Source: Beroe forskalii
Taxonomy: Eukaryota; Ctenophora; Nuda; Beroida; Beroidae
Length of the DNA: 64,000 bases
Direction of reading: 5' to 3'
Assembly: GCA_011033025.1 (NCBI GenBank)
Contig: WFMF01000046.1
Coordinates: 682,001 to 746,000, forward strand
Shown here: one piece after another, positions 48,574 to 59,255 of the stretch
Position numbering within the stretch: position 1 is the first letter of the stretch
Layout of the letters: each line of letters opens with the position of its first letter
Position numbers and translations under genes: made by a program
The notes under the pieces: model-generated
Database searches by the model: none
What the model was told of the DNA's origin: nothing
The model's input: the letters and a program-made list of their open reading frames with translations, nothing else

Positions 48574-49938
48574 CTAGTTTTTTGAATAGTAAGAGAGTGA
48601 AGCTTTTAGTTTCTCCTGTTTGGCCTTGTATTCAGGGCAATCATGAGAGAAGGCTGGGTGTTTCACATCATCTCCTGTTTTACCAGCTCTAGAACAATTA
48701 CAGCAGCTATAAACTGATTCAATATCAGACGAGTTCTGGTGGGTACAATTTTGAGTTTCATGCCCAGATGAGGCACAGATTCCACAGCAAGTTGATTTTG
48801 AGCAATCTTTGGCATAGTGACCAAAGCCCTGACATTTGTGACACCGTTTAATGTAAAGTTGATCATACACAGGACAGGAAACAAGACCATAGAATAGCTT
48901 ATTGTTATTGTTCCTGATGGCATACCTGATATCATCACTGAGTTTGATGATAGCTTGTTTGACATTGTCATTTGATTTCAATGGCTTAACAGAGAGTATT
49001 TCGAATACTGAGGAGCTGTTTTTCAAACAATCACCAATGTAAGGGTTTTGACTAAGAAGAGTATTGAAAATAATGTCACAATTGTCCTTAGTGAGTTCTT
49101 TGGGTATACCAACAACTGCAATTGCAGGGCACTTTTCCTTTGGCTCCTTGAGGAGGTTAGATGTTACACCAGATGAAGTAAGCTTCTGCTTGAGGTTGTC
49201 TCTTGATGATGCATTGGGGCAAACAATAACAGTGTCTCCATTTTTGTTAACAAATTTTTTCTGGACTTGTATACCATTTTCAATCACAGTTTTCTCCAAA
49301 TCAGACCCTTGAACATTGGCATCTTTAGCAACAACAAGTAAAGATTTAACTCTATTTTGATCTAGCCATACATTTCCAGATTGACCAGAGTTATTAGGGG
49401 TCTGAGAGTGGTTAACAGGGGTGGATACACTGATAGGTGATTGAGTAAGGTCAACAGCTAGGGGGGATGGACATGTGGGGGATAAAGAGACACCATTTTC
49501 AGAAGGAGTTTTGCCAACAACAGATTTCAATAGCTTTTTTATCTCAGAAACATCATCAGCCAGATTTGTAACTCGATTGTCCAAGATATTGACCTTATCA
49601 TTAGTATCACAAGCAACACTATTTTCATGTTTTGTCAAGCAATGATCACATACAAAAACAAAACTGCCAAATCGCTTGCTCTTACTTTTATTGACCACAC
49701 CCTGATTAAATGCATTCAAGAATGATTTAGTGCAAGCATTATCAGAAAAGAAATCTTTCTTGTTATCTTTGAGAGAAAAACACAATGCATGAAATTTTAC
49801 CTTGCAGAATAAACAGCATACGGAGTCATCAGTAGTACTTTCAGCATTGCAATTACTGCATATGCCTTCTTCATTGATCTTTCGCAAGTCTTGTAGGTCA
49901 TTTTCAAGGTCATTGTCAGTTGCCTGAAAGAGTGACAT
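48574..49938 (-). CDS. LINE ORF1: PHD-finger and zinc-knuckle nucleic-acid-binding protein
   Basis: 454 residues. The N-terminal part has a PHD-type Cys/His pattern (ICSNCNAES, VCCLFCKVKFHALC, VCDHC; about residues 31-100). A middle region follows. The C-terminal zinc knuckles are CHKCQGFGHYAKDC and CGICASSGHETQNC, with a further CCNC...HDC cluster. PHD-bearing ORF1 proteins are known in CR1-like LINEs. It probably packages the element RNA. It precedes ORF2 on the same strand by 11 nt, suggesting re-initiation. The truncated copy at 15-18 kb lacks it entirely. Confidence 0.93.
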   Translation of the reverse strand: MSLFQATDNDLENDLQDLRKINEEGICSNCNAESTTDDSVCCLFCKVKFHALCFSLKDNKKDFFSDNACTKSFLNAFNQGVVNKSKSKRFGSFVFVCDHCLTKHENSVACDTNDKVNILDNRVTNLADDVSEIKKLLKSVVGKTPSENGVSLSPTCPSPLAVDLTQSPISVSTPVNHSQTPNNSGQSGNVWLDQNRVKSLLVVAKDANVQGSDLEKTVIENGIQVQKKFVNKNGDTVIVCPNASSRDNLKQKLTSSGVTSNLLKEPKEKCPAIAVVGIPKELTKDNCDIIFNTLLSQNPYIGDCLKNSSSVFEILSVKPLKSNDNVKQAIIKLSDDIRYAIRNNNNKLFYGLVSCPVYDQLYIKRCHKCQGFGHYAKDCSKSTCCGICASSGHETQNCTHQNSSDIESVYSCCNCSRAGKTGDDVKHPAFSHDCPEYKAKQEKLKASLSYYSKN

Positions 49939-50280
49939 CCTATCTGAAGAACCCCAGGAGAGAAAATTTCGGCTAGGGTATCAGACAGGACAAGCAAAGT
50001 GCTTTTGCTGATGAGTTCAAGCTCTGCAAGCAGAACTTTAGACAATAAATTTGACTGGGGTTCCTCAAATTTGTTTGTATAAAGTAGTGTTGTAAAGTTT
50101 AAAACTTGTTTGTAGATTGTTATTGACTTCGTCTCTGGAGAACTAACTTGTTTCTTCAAAGCAGCAACCTGTTTATTGCGGATTGAGTGCTGATTAAGTT
50201 TGTTGGTTGTTGGCAAATATTGCATTGCCAAATATTGCACTGTTAAATATAGCATTGCCAAATATTGCATTACTCATATA

Positions 50281-51436
50281 CTATTTATTCATTTCTGATA
50301 CACTTCCAGCAGTTCTATTCTCTATCCTTAGGTCTTGATGGGATGCCTCCATCATAGCCTTGGTAGTTTGAAACAGGGCAAAATACTTTAATGATTGGTG
50401 AGGCAACAAATTGATATGACCATGTTTTAAAAAGCTAACTACGTCACATGGAGTACAGACTAAGAACATGCAAGGTCCGAATAATAAAATGCTTGCAGAA
50501 GGTACCTAACCTATTAACTTAATGCCCCCTACCACAATGGAATGTGTTTGTTTCATGAACTTCAGTGTCATAAGTTGATACTTGTGCATTATTGGGAATT
50601 CTTTATTGGGAAACTTTATCTGGTCAGACAAGATCAAAGTATCAAGTCAATTGTCACTAGAAATAAAGCCCTATCACACTTCTGAAGACAAATTTCAAAA
50701 ATGCAAATGTTTAAATTGATTAGATGAACACCATAATACTCTTCCTACCACAATTTAGTGTATAGTTTCATAATAAGTTTCATGTTCATTTGGTATCAAA
50801 GTTATCACTTGTCTTTTCATCACATCTAGATTTGAGCACAATACATCAATCAACAAAAGGTTGTACACAGTACAGGGAATCTGACAAATTTTCATTGCCA
50901 TTAGTGGCAATGTTTACAGTTATGGACTAACTTTCTATAATTGACAATGAATCACCAGTGTTGACAATGAACCATCATTGTTGACAATGAATTCAATATG
51001 ATTGTCATTGTCAAAAATGGATCTTTGGTAACGAAAATGAACTTTAACTTATAAATCCGAACCCTAAACAAACCTCACACTTCATTTTGGCTTGTGTTAG
51101 AGTCAGGGTATGACTCAGGTTTCACTGATTACTATGACGACTTTTTGCCAAGGCAGCTTTGATTTTATTGTCAGCAATAGCAATTCATTGAATTGCTATG
51201 AGCGTTCATTGGTGAAAATGGTGAAATTGAATCTATTGCCAATAAGCATGATATGTAATGGATGGCAGTGGCAACACTGAATTGTAAGTTATGGCATTAT
51301 GGCAATTAATTGTCAACTGTGAATCTATTTTGGACTATATGGCAACAATGAATTAACAATAAATCATCAATAAATTGACACTAAAGCACATTTCAAACTG
51401 TCTGAACCATATTTTGATTCTAACAGGGTCAGTCTA
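50281..51436. repeat. Non-coding stretch with TTGACAATGAA / GGCAAT words
   Basis: At 50890-51400 the words TTGACAATGAA, ATTGTCAA, TTGCCA and CAATGAATT recur in both orientations, as in a decayed inverted-repeat element. I could not fix its ends. No gene is recognised. Confidence 0.4.
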
Positions 51437-52567
51437 GCCATATAGAGCATTGATATCGCCTCAGTGGAATCAGTTGTCGCCTCCTCCTGAAAATTGTCGC
51501 CAACATTTACAATGTTTGCGACAATTTCTAAGTAGGCGACCATTTAGTTGTAACTTTGTCGCCTATAATCTATTTTTTGTCGCCTAAGTAGTACAGGATT
51601 ATCATAATTTGTCGCATGTCACAGGAAATAATCGCCTTCCAGGATAAGTTGGACTATGTCCAAGTCTTGAGCAAATTTGTCGCCTCATGTAATAAATTGT
51701 CGCTTACTCTGGTGATGCAATAAATCTGTCGCCTATAAGATAAAATAATCGCATGTGATATTTTCGTAGAATATCCGAATTATAGATTAAAATCGTCGCA
51801 TATCCTGGTTGATTGTCGCTTCAGGAATCGTTTGGAATTTAATAAGAATATATAAATTATGTTGAAACAACGTGTAGGTTACATTTTACACACGACAGGG
51901 AGAGAGAGAGCTCGAATTGAAACATCTTTCACAGTTTCATGAAAATTACGATACAGTGGATTACAGATTAGCAAAGACATGACATTTAGTTACCAGTTAA
52001 TTGTTTATGTACTTCAACATATTCCTTAATTTGATAGGGAAGTAGATGCGTATTCTTCAGAGTTCAGAGTGAATTGTTTATAGTTGTGTCTTCAGTACAT
52101 CAGTTGTACATCAGTTGTTTGATGTTTCAATGACATATAAATTTACCTTAATTAGCAGAGCTAAATTAAAGTCAGTGATGTACGCTGCGTACATCTTCCT
52201 AGATCTGTCCAAACCCTATTGCACCATCAACGTCTGCAACATGGGAAAAGAATTAAAACCTGAAACACATTCGTTTATCTTCAAACTGATCTCACCAAGC
52301 GATATTGCGTCATTAGTCATCCTCCTGTGAAGCAGTGAAGTTATACGGAATTGTAATACTCTACTCACTACTGTAATCACACACTGCTATGGTTAAATAA
52401 ATACCACACAATCGTACAAGGTGCAAGGTGTAAAATTACGAGATAATAAATAGGCAGATACGATGACGTTGATATCATTGTCGGAAGTAGTATGTAGATG
52501 AATTCTTGCCTGTCATTTTGGAGGCTGTGGCTGCAGCTAATTAATAAATATACCGGATTCCGTTCAG
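51437..52567 (+). repeat. Left terminal inverted repeat of the large foldback element
   Basis: 1131 bp. The first 400 bp are AT-rich with TGTCGCCT words, mostly in one orientation and some inverted. Near 51900 is a GAGAGAGAG run. A 71-residue frame (52115-52330, starting MFDVSMTYKFTL) is open here and in the mirrored position of the right arm with one residue changed. It has no known domain. Confidence 0.9.
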
Positions 52568-53019
52568 AGAAATAATAAGTTAATAGCTCACACCCTCCTA
52601 ATCCTATATTTGAGGACACATTTGCGGTATGTAAACATTGGCCGTGGATGAAAATGGCAGAGCTACTGATTACTAGACGAATCAAAAACCGTACTTATCA
52701 ATCAACTGAACTTGTGAAGAAGGGGATACGCCATAATTTCAAAATCTTTGTTCGTACCCAAACGAGATCTAATGGACTTGCAGCTTATTCCAATTGATAT
52801 TTGGTCAACTTTGTTTTTTACATACATGTTTTTTACATACATGTTATTAAGTTACGATGAGAGTTCATTGACTCAAAATCGACTTCAGCCTGTCTGATTC
52901 TTTGATTGAATGAAATTCGTCAATACTCTGATCTCCAGATTCCTGCTGATCCAATATGGGGTAGTACTCAAGCATTTGTTAGAGTCAGATCAGTGGCTGT
53001 CATTTAAATTTCAAACAGA

Positions 53020-56000
53020 AGCGTTACCGTGTAACACAGAGACGTTACCGTGTAACGCGGAAACTTACCGTGTTACAGCTATGCAGAAACATTACCATGT
53101 AGAGCGGAAACTTTACCATGTAACGCTGAAACGTTACCGGGCCGTGAAACACTGAAACGTTACCGTGTAATGCAGAAGGGTTTCTGAATTATATGAGTAT
53201 ATGTGAGCTTTATTCTTTTATTGTGTAACACGGAAAGGTTACCGTGTACGGTGTAACTCGGAAACTTAACCGTGCAACTAGGAAACGTTACCGTGTAACA
53301 AGGAAACGTTACCGTGTAACTAGGAAACGTTACCGTGTAACTAGGAATCGTTAACGTGTAACTAGGAAACGTTACCGTGTAACTAGGACACGTTACGGTG
53401 TTACTCGGAAACGTTACGGTGTAACTCGTAAACGTTACGGTGTAACACGGAAACGTTACTATGTAAAACAGAGACGTAACTGTGTAACGCGGAAACGTTA
53501 CCATGTAACGCGGAAACGTTACCGTGTAACTCGGAAACGTTACCGTGTAACTAGGAAACGTTACCGTGTAACTAGGAAACGTTACCGTGTAACTAGGAAA
53601 CTTTACCGTGTAACTAGGAAACTTTACCGTGTAACTAGGAAACTTTACCGTGTAACTAGGACACGTTACGGTGTAACTCGTAAACGTTACGATGTAACGC
53701 GGAAACGTTACTATGTAACACAGAGACGTAACTGTGTAACTAGGAAACGTTACCGTGTAACTAGGAAACGTTACCGTGTAACTAGGAATCGTTACCGTGT
53801 AACTAGGACACGTAACGGTGTAACTCGTAAACGTTACTATGTAACGCAGAAACGTTACCGTGTAACTCGGAAACTTTACCGTGCAACTCGGAAACTTTAC
53901 CGTGTAACTAGGAAACGTTACCGTGTAACTAGGAAACGTTACCGTGTAACTAGGAAACGTTACCGTGTAACTAGGAAACTTTACCGTGTAACTAGGAAAC
54001 TTTACCGTGTAACTAGGACACGTTACGGTGTAACTCGTAAACGTTACGATGTAACGCGGAAACGTTACATCGTAACACATAAAGACTAGCTTATATAACA
54101 TCAAATTGGAAATGAAATAGTACTGTGTGAGCATCAATTGTCAAACGCAAGGAAACATTTCCATTAGACAGAGCGTATAAAGCCAACTTTCGTCATAGTA
54201 ATAATGGGTGTCTAAGTGCCTAACCATGGTGAACTCAGTGTAGATCCTTGCTGTACGGCATGTTAAACAAGGAATCGAAACTGAGGGGCTCCGTACAGGA
54301 CATTGCTATTGTGACGAATGTGATTATACAGATAAGATTTAGATTGATTCCGTAGTCCGGTGAGCTGTGCTTGATGGTCGGTTCTTCCGCCTCGTCTCTC
54401 ACATAAAGACTAGCTTATATAACATCAAATTGGAAATGAAATAGTACTGTGTGAGCATCAATTGTCAAACGCAAGGAAACATTTCCATTAGACAGAGCGT
54501 ATAAAGCCAACTTTCGTCATAGTAATAATGGGTGTCTAAGTGCCTAACCATGGTGAACTCAGTGTAGATCCTTGCTGTACGGCATGTTAAACAAGGAATC
54601 GAAACTGAGGGGCTCCGTACAGGACATTGCTATTGTGACGAATGTGATTATACAGATAAGATTTAGATTACTATGTAACACAGAGACGTAACTGTGTAAC
54701 TCGTAAACGTTACCATGTAACGCGGAAACGTTACCGTGTAACTCGGAAACTTTACCGAGCAACTCGGAAACTTAACCGTGCAACTAGGAAACGTTACCGT
54801 GCAACTAGGAAACGTTACCGTGTAACTAGGAAACGTTACCGTGTAACTCGGAAACTTTACCGTGCAACTCGGAAACTTTACCGTGTAACTAGGAAACGTT
54901 ACCGTGTAACTAGGAAACTTTACCGTGCAACTCGGAAACTTTACCGTGTAACTAGGAAACGTTACCGTGTAACTAGGAAACGTTACCGTGTAACTAGGAA
55001 ACGTTACCGTGTAACTAGGAAACGTTACCGTGTAACTAGGAATCGTTACCGTGTAACTAGGACAGTAGGACACGTTACGGTGTAACTCGTAAACGTTACT
55101 ATGTAACGCAAAAACGTTACCGTGTAACTCGGAAACTTTACCGTGCAACTCGGAAACTTTACCGTGTAACTAGGAAACGTTACCCGTTACCGTGTAACTA
55201 GGAAACGTTACCCGTTACCGTGTAACTAGGAAACGTTACCGTGTAACTAGGAAACGTTACCGTGTAACTAGGAAACGTTACGGTGTTACTCGGAACCGTT
55301 ACGGTGTAACTAGGAAACGTTACCGTGTAACGCGGAAACGCTTCTATGTAACATATAGACGTTACTGTGTAATGCGGAAACGTTAACGTGCAGTGTAACA
55401 CGGAAACGTGACCTGTATTGCAGAATTGTTACCGTGTTACGCAGTAAAGTTACCGTGTAACATGGAAACGTTACCATGTAACGCGAAAACGTTACCGTGT
55501 AACTTGGGAGCGTTACCGACTACCGTGTAACGCGGAAATGTTACCGTGTAACTGTGAAACGTTACCGTGAAACTCTGAAACTTTGTACCGTGAAACTCGG
55601 AAACGTTACCGTGAAACTCGAAAACGTTACTGTGAAACTCGGAAACTTTACCGTGTAACTCAGAAACGTTACGGTGTAACTCGTAAACGTTACGGTGTAA
55701 CACGGAAACGTTACTATGTAAAACAGAGACGTAACTGTGTAACGCGGAAACGTTACCATGTAACGCGGAAACGTTACCATGTAACGCGGAAACGTTACCG
55801 TGTAACTCGGAAACTTTACCGAGCAACTCGGAAACTTTACCGTGCAACTAGGAAACGTTACCGTGCAACTAGGAAACGTTACCGTGTAACTAGGAAACGT
55901 TACCGTGTAACTAGGAAACGTTACCGTGTAACTAGGACACGTAACGGTGTAACTCATAAACGTTACTATGTAACGCAGAAACGTTACCGTGTAACTCGGA

Positions 56001-57075
56001 AACTTTACCGTGCAACTCGGAAACTTTACCGTGTAACTAGGAAACGTTACCGTGTAACTAGGAAACGTTACCGTGTAACTAGGAAACGTTACCGTGTAAC
56101 TAGGAAACGTTACCGTGTAACTAGGAAACGTTACCGTGTAACTAGGAAACTTTACCGTGTAACTAGGACACGTTACGGTGTAGCTCGTAAACGTTACGAT
56201 GTAACGCGGAAACGTTACTATGTAACACAGAGACGTAACTGTGTAACTAGGAAACGTTACCGTGTAACTAGGAAACGTTACCGTGTAACCAGGAATCGTT
56301 ACCGTGTAACTAGGACACGTAACGGTGTAACTCGTAAACGTTACTATGTAACGCAGAAACGTTACCGTGTAACTCGGAAACTTTACCGTGCAACTCGGAA
56401 ACTTTACCGTGTAACTAGGAAACGTTACCGTGTAACTAGGAAACGTTACCGTGTAACCAGGAATCGTTACCGTGTAACTAGGACACGTAACGGTGTAACT
56501 CGTAAACGTTACTATGTAACGCAGAAACGTTACCGTGTAACTCGGAAACTTTACCGTGCAACTCGGAAACTTTACCGTGTAACTAGGAAACGTTACCGTG
56601 TAACTAGGAAACGTTACCGTGTAACTAGGAAACGTTACGGTGTTACTCGGAACCGTTACGGTGTAACTAGGAAACGTTACGGTGTAACTCGAATACGTTA
56701 CCGTGTAACGCGGAAACGCTACTATGTAACATATAGACGTTACTGTGTAATGCGGAAACGTTAACGTGCAGTGTAACACGGAAACGTGACCTGTATTGCA
56801 GAATTGTTACCGTGTTACGCAGTAAAGTTACCGTGTAACATGGAAACGTTACCATGTAACGCGAAAACGTTACCGTGTAACTCGGGAGCGTTACCGACTA
56901 CCGTGTAACGCGGAAATGTTACCGTGAAACTGTGAAACGTTACCGTGAAACTCTGAAACTTTGTACCGTGAAACTCGGAAACGTTACCGTGAAACTCGAA
57001 AGCGTTACTGTGAAACTCGGAAACTTTACCGTGTAACTCAGAAACGTTACGGTGTAACTCGGAAACGTTAACCCC
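53020..57075. repeat. 21-bp satellite array (AACTAGGAAACGTTACCGTGT family)
   Basis: Tandem 21-bp units vary at a few positions (CTAGG / CTCGG / CGCGG; CGTTACC / CTTTACC / CGTTACG). Each holds the small dyad GTTAC-CGT-GTAAC. Longer blocks are themselves duplicated: about 55270-55600 recurs at about 56630-56980. Because 21 is three times seven, several frames stay open and yield heptad ORFs (FPSYTVT on minus, RKRYRVT on plus), up to 405 codons. These are artefacts of the period. The array is split at 54076-54669 by two non-satellite direct repeats. Confidence 0.97.
54076..54669. repeat. Two identical 270-bp direct repeats inside the satellite
   Basis: 54076-54345 and 54400-54669 are identical over 270 bp and are separated by 54 bp of other sequence. 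They begin CACATAAAGACTAGC and end AAGATTTAGATT. They contain no satellite units. This is a recent segmental duplication or an assembly duplication. Confidence 0.95.
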
Positions 57076-57557
57076 TAAATTAAATTCTCATTGAGTATTG
57101 AGTGTATGACTGTATGAGTCGCAGCTCGCACCAATTTTGGATTGGAGTATCATCGTGAGCTCCGATATCCTTCAGGTTATGTAGGTATATTATAATGAAA
57201 GTCCAGCTGATCTCATTTAAACCAGAATTTATCTTGTACCAGGCAGTTTCCTACTACCAATACTTCGGTCTTCGAGTCAAAAGTGAATGCCTAAATAATG
57301 TATCTTTCTTATTGATCTCGTTTAATAAGCTTAATAAGTCACAATTCCGAATTGGAAATTTTGTTGTATCCGTACTTCATGTAACTACGGTTTTTTCAGT
57401 TTCCCTCTAACAAAAATTTAGCAATTTGAATCGATCTGATATTTTCATCCAGGGCCAAAGTTCACACACCGCCAACGTTTCCTCTGATTTCAGGATAGGA
57501 AGGGTGAAAACTATGAAGTATGAACTTATCGTTATAATTCTCACAATCTCACATTCA

Positions 57558-58691
57558 CTGAACGGAATCCGGTGGATTTGTTAATTAGCTGCAGCCACAG
57601 CCTCCAAAATGACAGGCAAGAATTCATCTACATACTACTTCCGACAATGATATCAACGTCATCGTATCTGCCTATTTATTATCTCGTAATTTTACACCTT
57701 GCACCTTGTATGATTGTGTGGTATTTATTTAACCATAGCAGTGTGTGATTACAGTAGTGAGTAGAGTATTACAATTCCGTATAACTTCACTGCTTCACAG
57801 GAGGATGACTAATGACGCAATATCGCTTGGTGAGATCAGTTTGAAGATAAACGAATGTGTTTCAGGTTTTAATTCTTTTCCCATGTTGCAGACGTTGATG
57901 GTGCAATAGGGTTTGGACAGATCTAGGAAGATGTACGCAGCGTACATCACTGACTTTAATTTAGCTCTGCTAATTAAGGTAAATTTATATGCCATTGAAA
58001 CATCAAACAACTGATGTACAACTGATGTACTGAAGACACAACTATAAACAATTCACTCTGAACTCTGAAGAATACGCATCTACTTCCCTATCAAATTAAG
58101 GAATATGTTGAAGTACATAAACAATTAACTGGTAACTAAATTTCATGTCTTTGCTAATCTGTAATCCACTGTATCGTAATTTTCATGAAACTGTGAAAGA
58201 TGTTTCAATTCGAGCTCTCTCTCTCTCCCTGTCATGTGTAAAATGTAACCTACACGTTGTTTCAACATAATTTATATATTCTAATTAAATTCCAAACGAT
58301 TCCTGAAGCGACAATCAACCAGGATATGCGACGATTTTAATCTATAATTCGGATATTCTACGAAAATATCATATGCGATTATTTTATCTTATAGGCGACA
58401 GATTTATTGCATCACCAGAGTAAGCGACAATTTATTACATGAGGCGACAAATTTGCTCAAGACTTGGACATAGTCCAACTTATCCTGGAAGGCGATTATT
58501 TCCTGTGACATGCGACAAATTATGAAAATCCTGTACTACTTAGGCGATAAAAAATAGATTATAGGCGACAAAGTTACAACTAAATGGTCGCCTACTTAGG
58601 AAATTGTCGCAAACATTGTAAATGTTGGCGACAATTTTCAGGAGGAGGCGACAACTGATTCCACTGAGGCGATATCAATGCTCTATATGGC
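57558..58691 (-). repeat. Right terminal inverted repeat of the large foldback element
   Basis: 1134 bp, the mirror image of 51437-52567 with scattered substitutions. Its 71-residue frame at 57795-58010 (minus) starts MFDVSMAYKFTL. Beyond its end the sequence continues GATGTCGCATTC, adding one more GTCGC word that the left flank lacks. The true terminus may therefore lie slightly further out. Confidence 0.9.
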
Positions 58692-59255
58692 GATGTCGCA
58701 TTCTGGGTGGGGGCTCCAATTGTATTAAAGCATCCAGTTCACAGGGTTTTCACCTTCATTCATTGTGTGTTTCAAATTTTAAACTCTTTTTATGATCCAA
58801 TTGAGCAGGATGGCTAACATCCAAACAGAGATCCTGAAGATGGAATAATTTTCCGAAACTGTCAGTAGCATGGTCGTGTGAAAGGGTTCAATTCATATTC
58901 ATCCATTCATTTCATTACAGAGTTTACTGTTAGTAAAGTAATGTAAAGTAAGCATAATGGTATTGAACCATCTCTAATCTCACACTCAATTGATCAATAT
59001 CAAATGTTAACAATTATTTAGCACCATTTCACTCCGGTGCCCGTTCCATAGTAACATTAATAAAAAGCAATTTTACAATTAACAAATAAGAAGTTAATCA
59101 ATGTGATAAAATTAATTTTAACTTCCACAATGACAAAATATCAAAATTGATAAAAACACTGAAAAGCCAGTAAAAATAGTAAGTCAAATAAACATGGTCA
59201 AATTATACCAAATGAGCAAATGGTAGAATATAAAGACAAAATGCAATTTAATTTA
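58692..59255. other. Non-coding stretch with a dispersed repeat
   Basis: 58930-59055 matches 43795-43935 (TCTCTAATCTCACACTC, TTGATCAATATCAAA, ACTCCGGTGCCC). It lies on the 3' side of the LINE remnant that follows. Nothing else is recognised. Confidence 0.45.

Larger units (their letters stand above)
45490..50280 (-). mobile_element. CR1/L2-group LINE, copy 2: both ORFs open
   Basis: The 3' end is at about 45493, with an ATT microsatellite tail. ORF2 and ORF1 follow on the minus strand, separated by 11 nt, with a 5' leader that reaches roughly 50280. At 50212-50278 the leader shows short tandem words (TGGCAAATATTGCAT). The 5' boundary is my estimate. The close identity to copy 1 at 15.2-18.0 kb and the two undamaged ORFs mean the family was active recently. 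Confidence 0.9.
51437..58691. mobile_element. Large foldback element: 1.13-kb inverted repeats around a 21-bp satellite
   Basis: The outer ends are GCCATATAGAGCATTGATAT at 51437 and its complement ending at 58691. The left arm (51437-52567) and right arm (57558-58691) are near-identical inverted copies that stop at CCGGATTCCGTTCAG. The outer 400 bp of each arm contains about 15 copies of TGTCGC(C/T/A) or its complement. The interior is a 4-kb tandem array plus two 270-bp direct repeats. No transposase, RT or capsid-type gene is visible, so it is probably non-autonomous. No target duplication is obvious (flanks CAGTCTA and GATGTCGC). I cannot assign a superfamily. Long arms with repeated subterminal words resemble foldback or Galileo-type DNA transposons. 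Confidence 0.85.

Noticed and set aside
55562-56779. 405-codon ORF (FPSYTVT repeats) and its 393-codon partner on the plus strand
   Set aside because: Both are consequences of a 21-bp tandem period that lacks stops in these frames.
53020-57075. CRISPR array
   Set aside because: There are no unique spacers between repeats. It is a continuous degenerate tandem satellite in a eukaryotic genome.
51437-58691. Giant virus-like or Polinton-type element
   Set aside because: Long inverted ends alone are not enough. No polymerase, integrase or capsid-type gene is present, and the termini do not fit.
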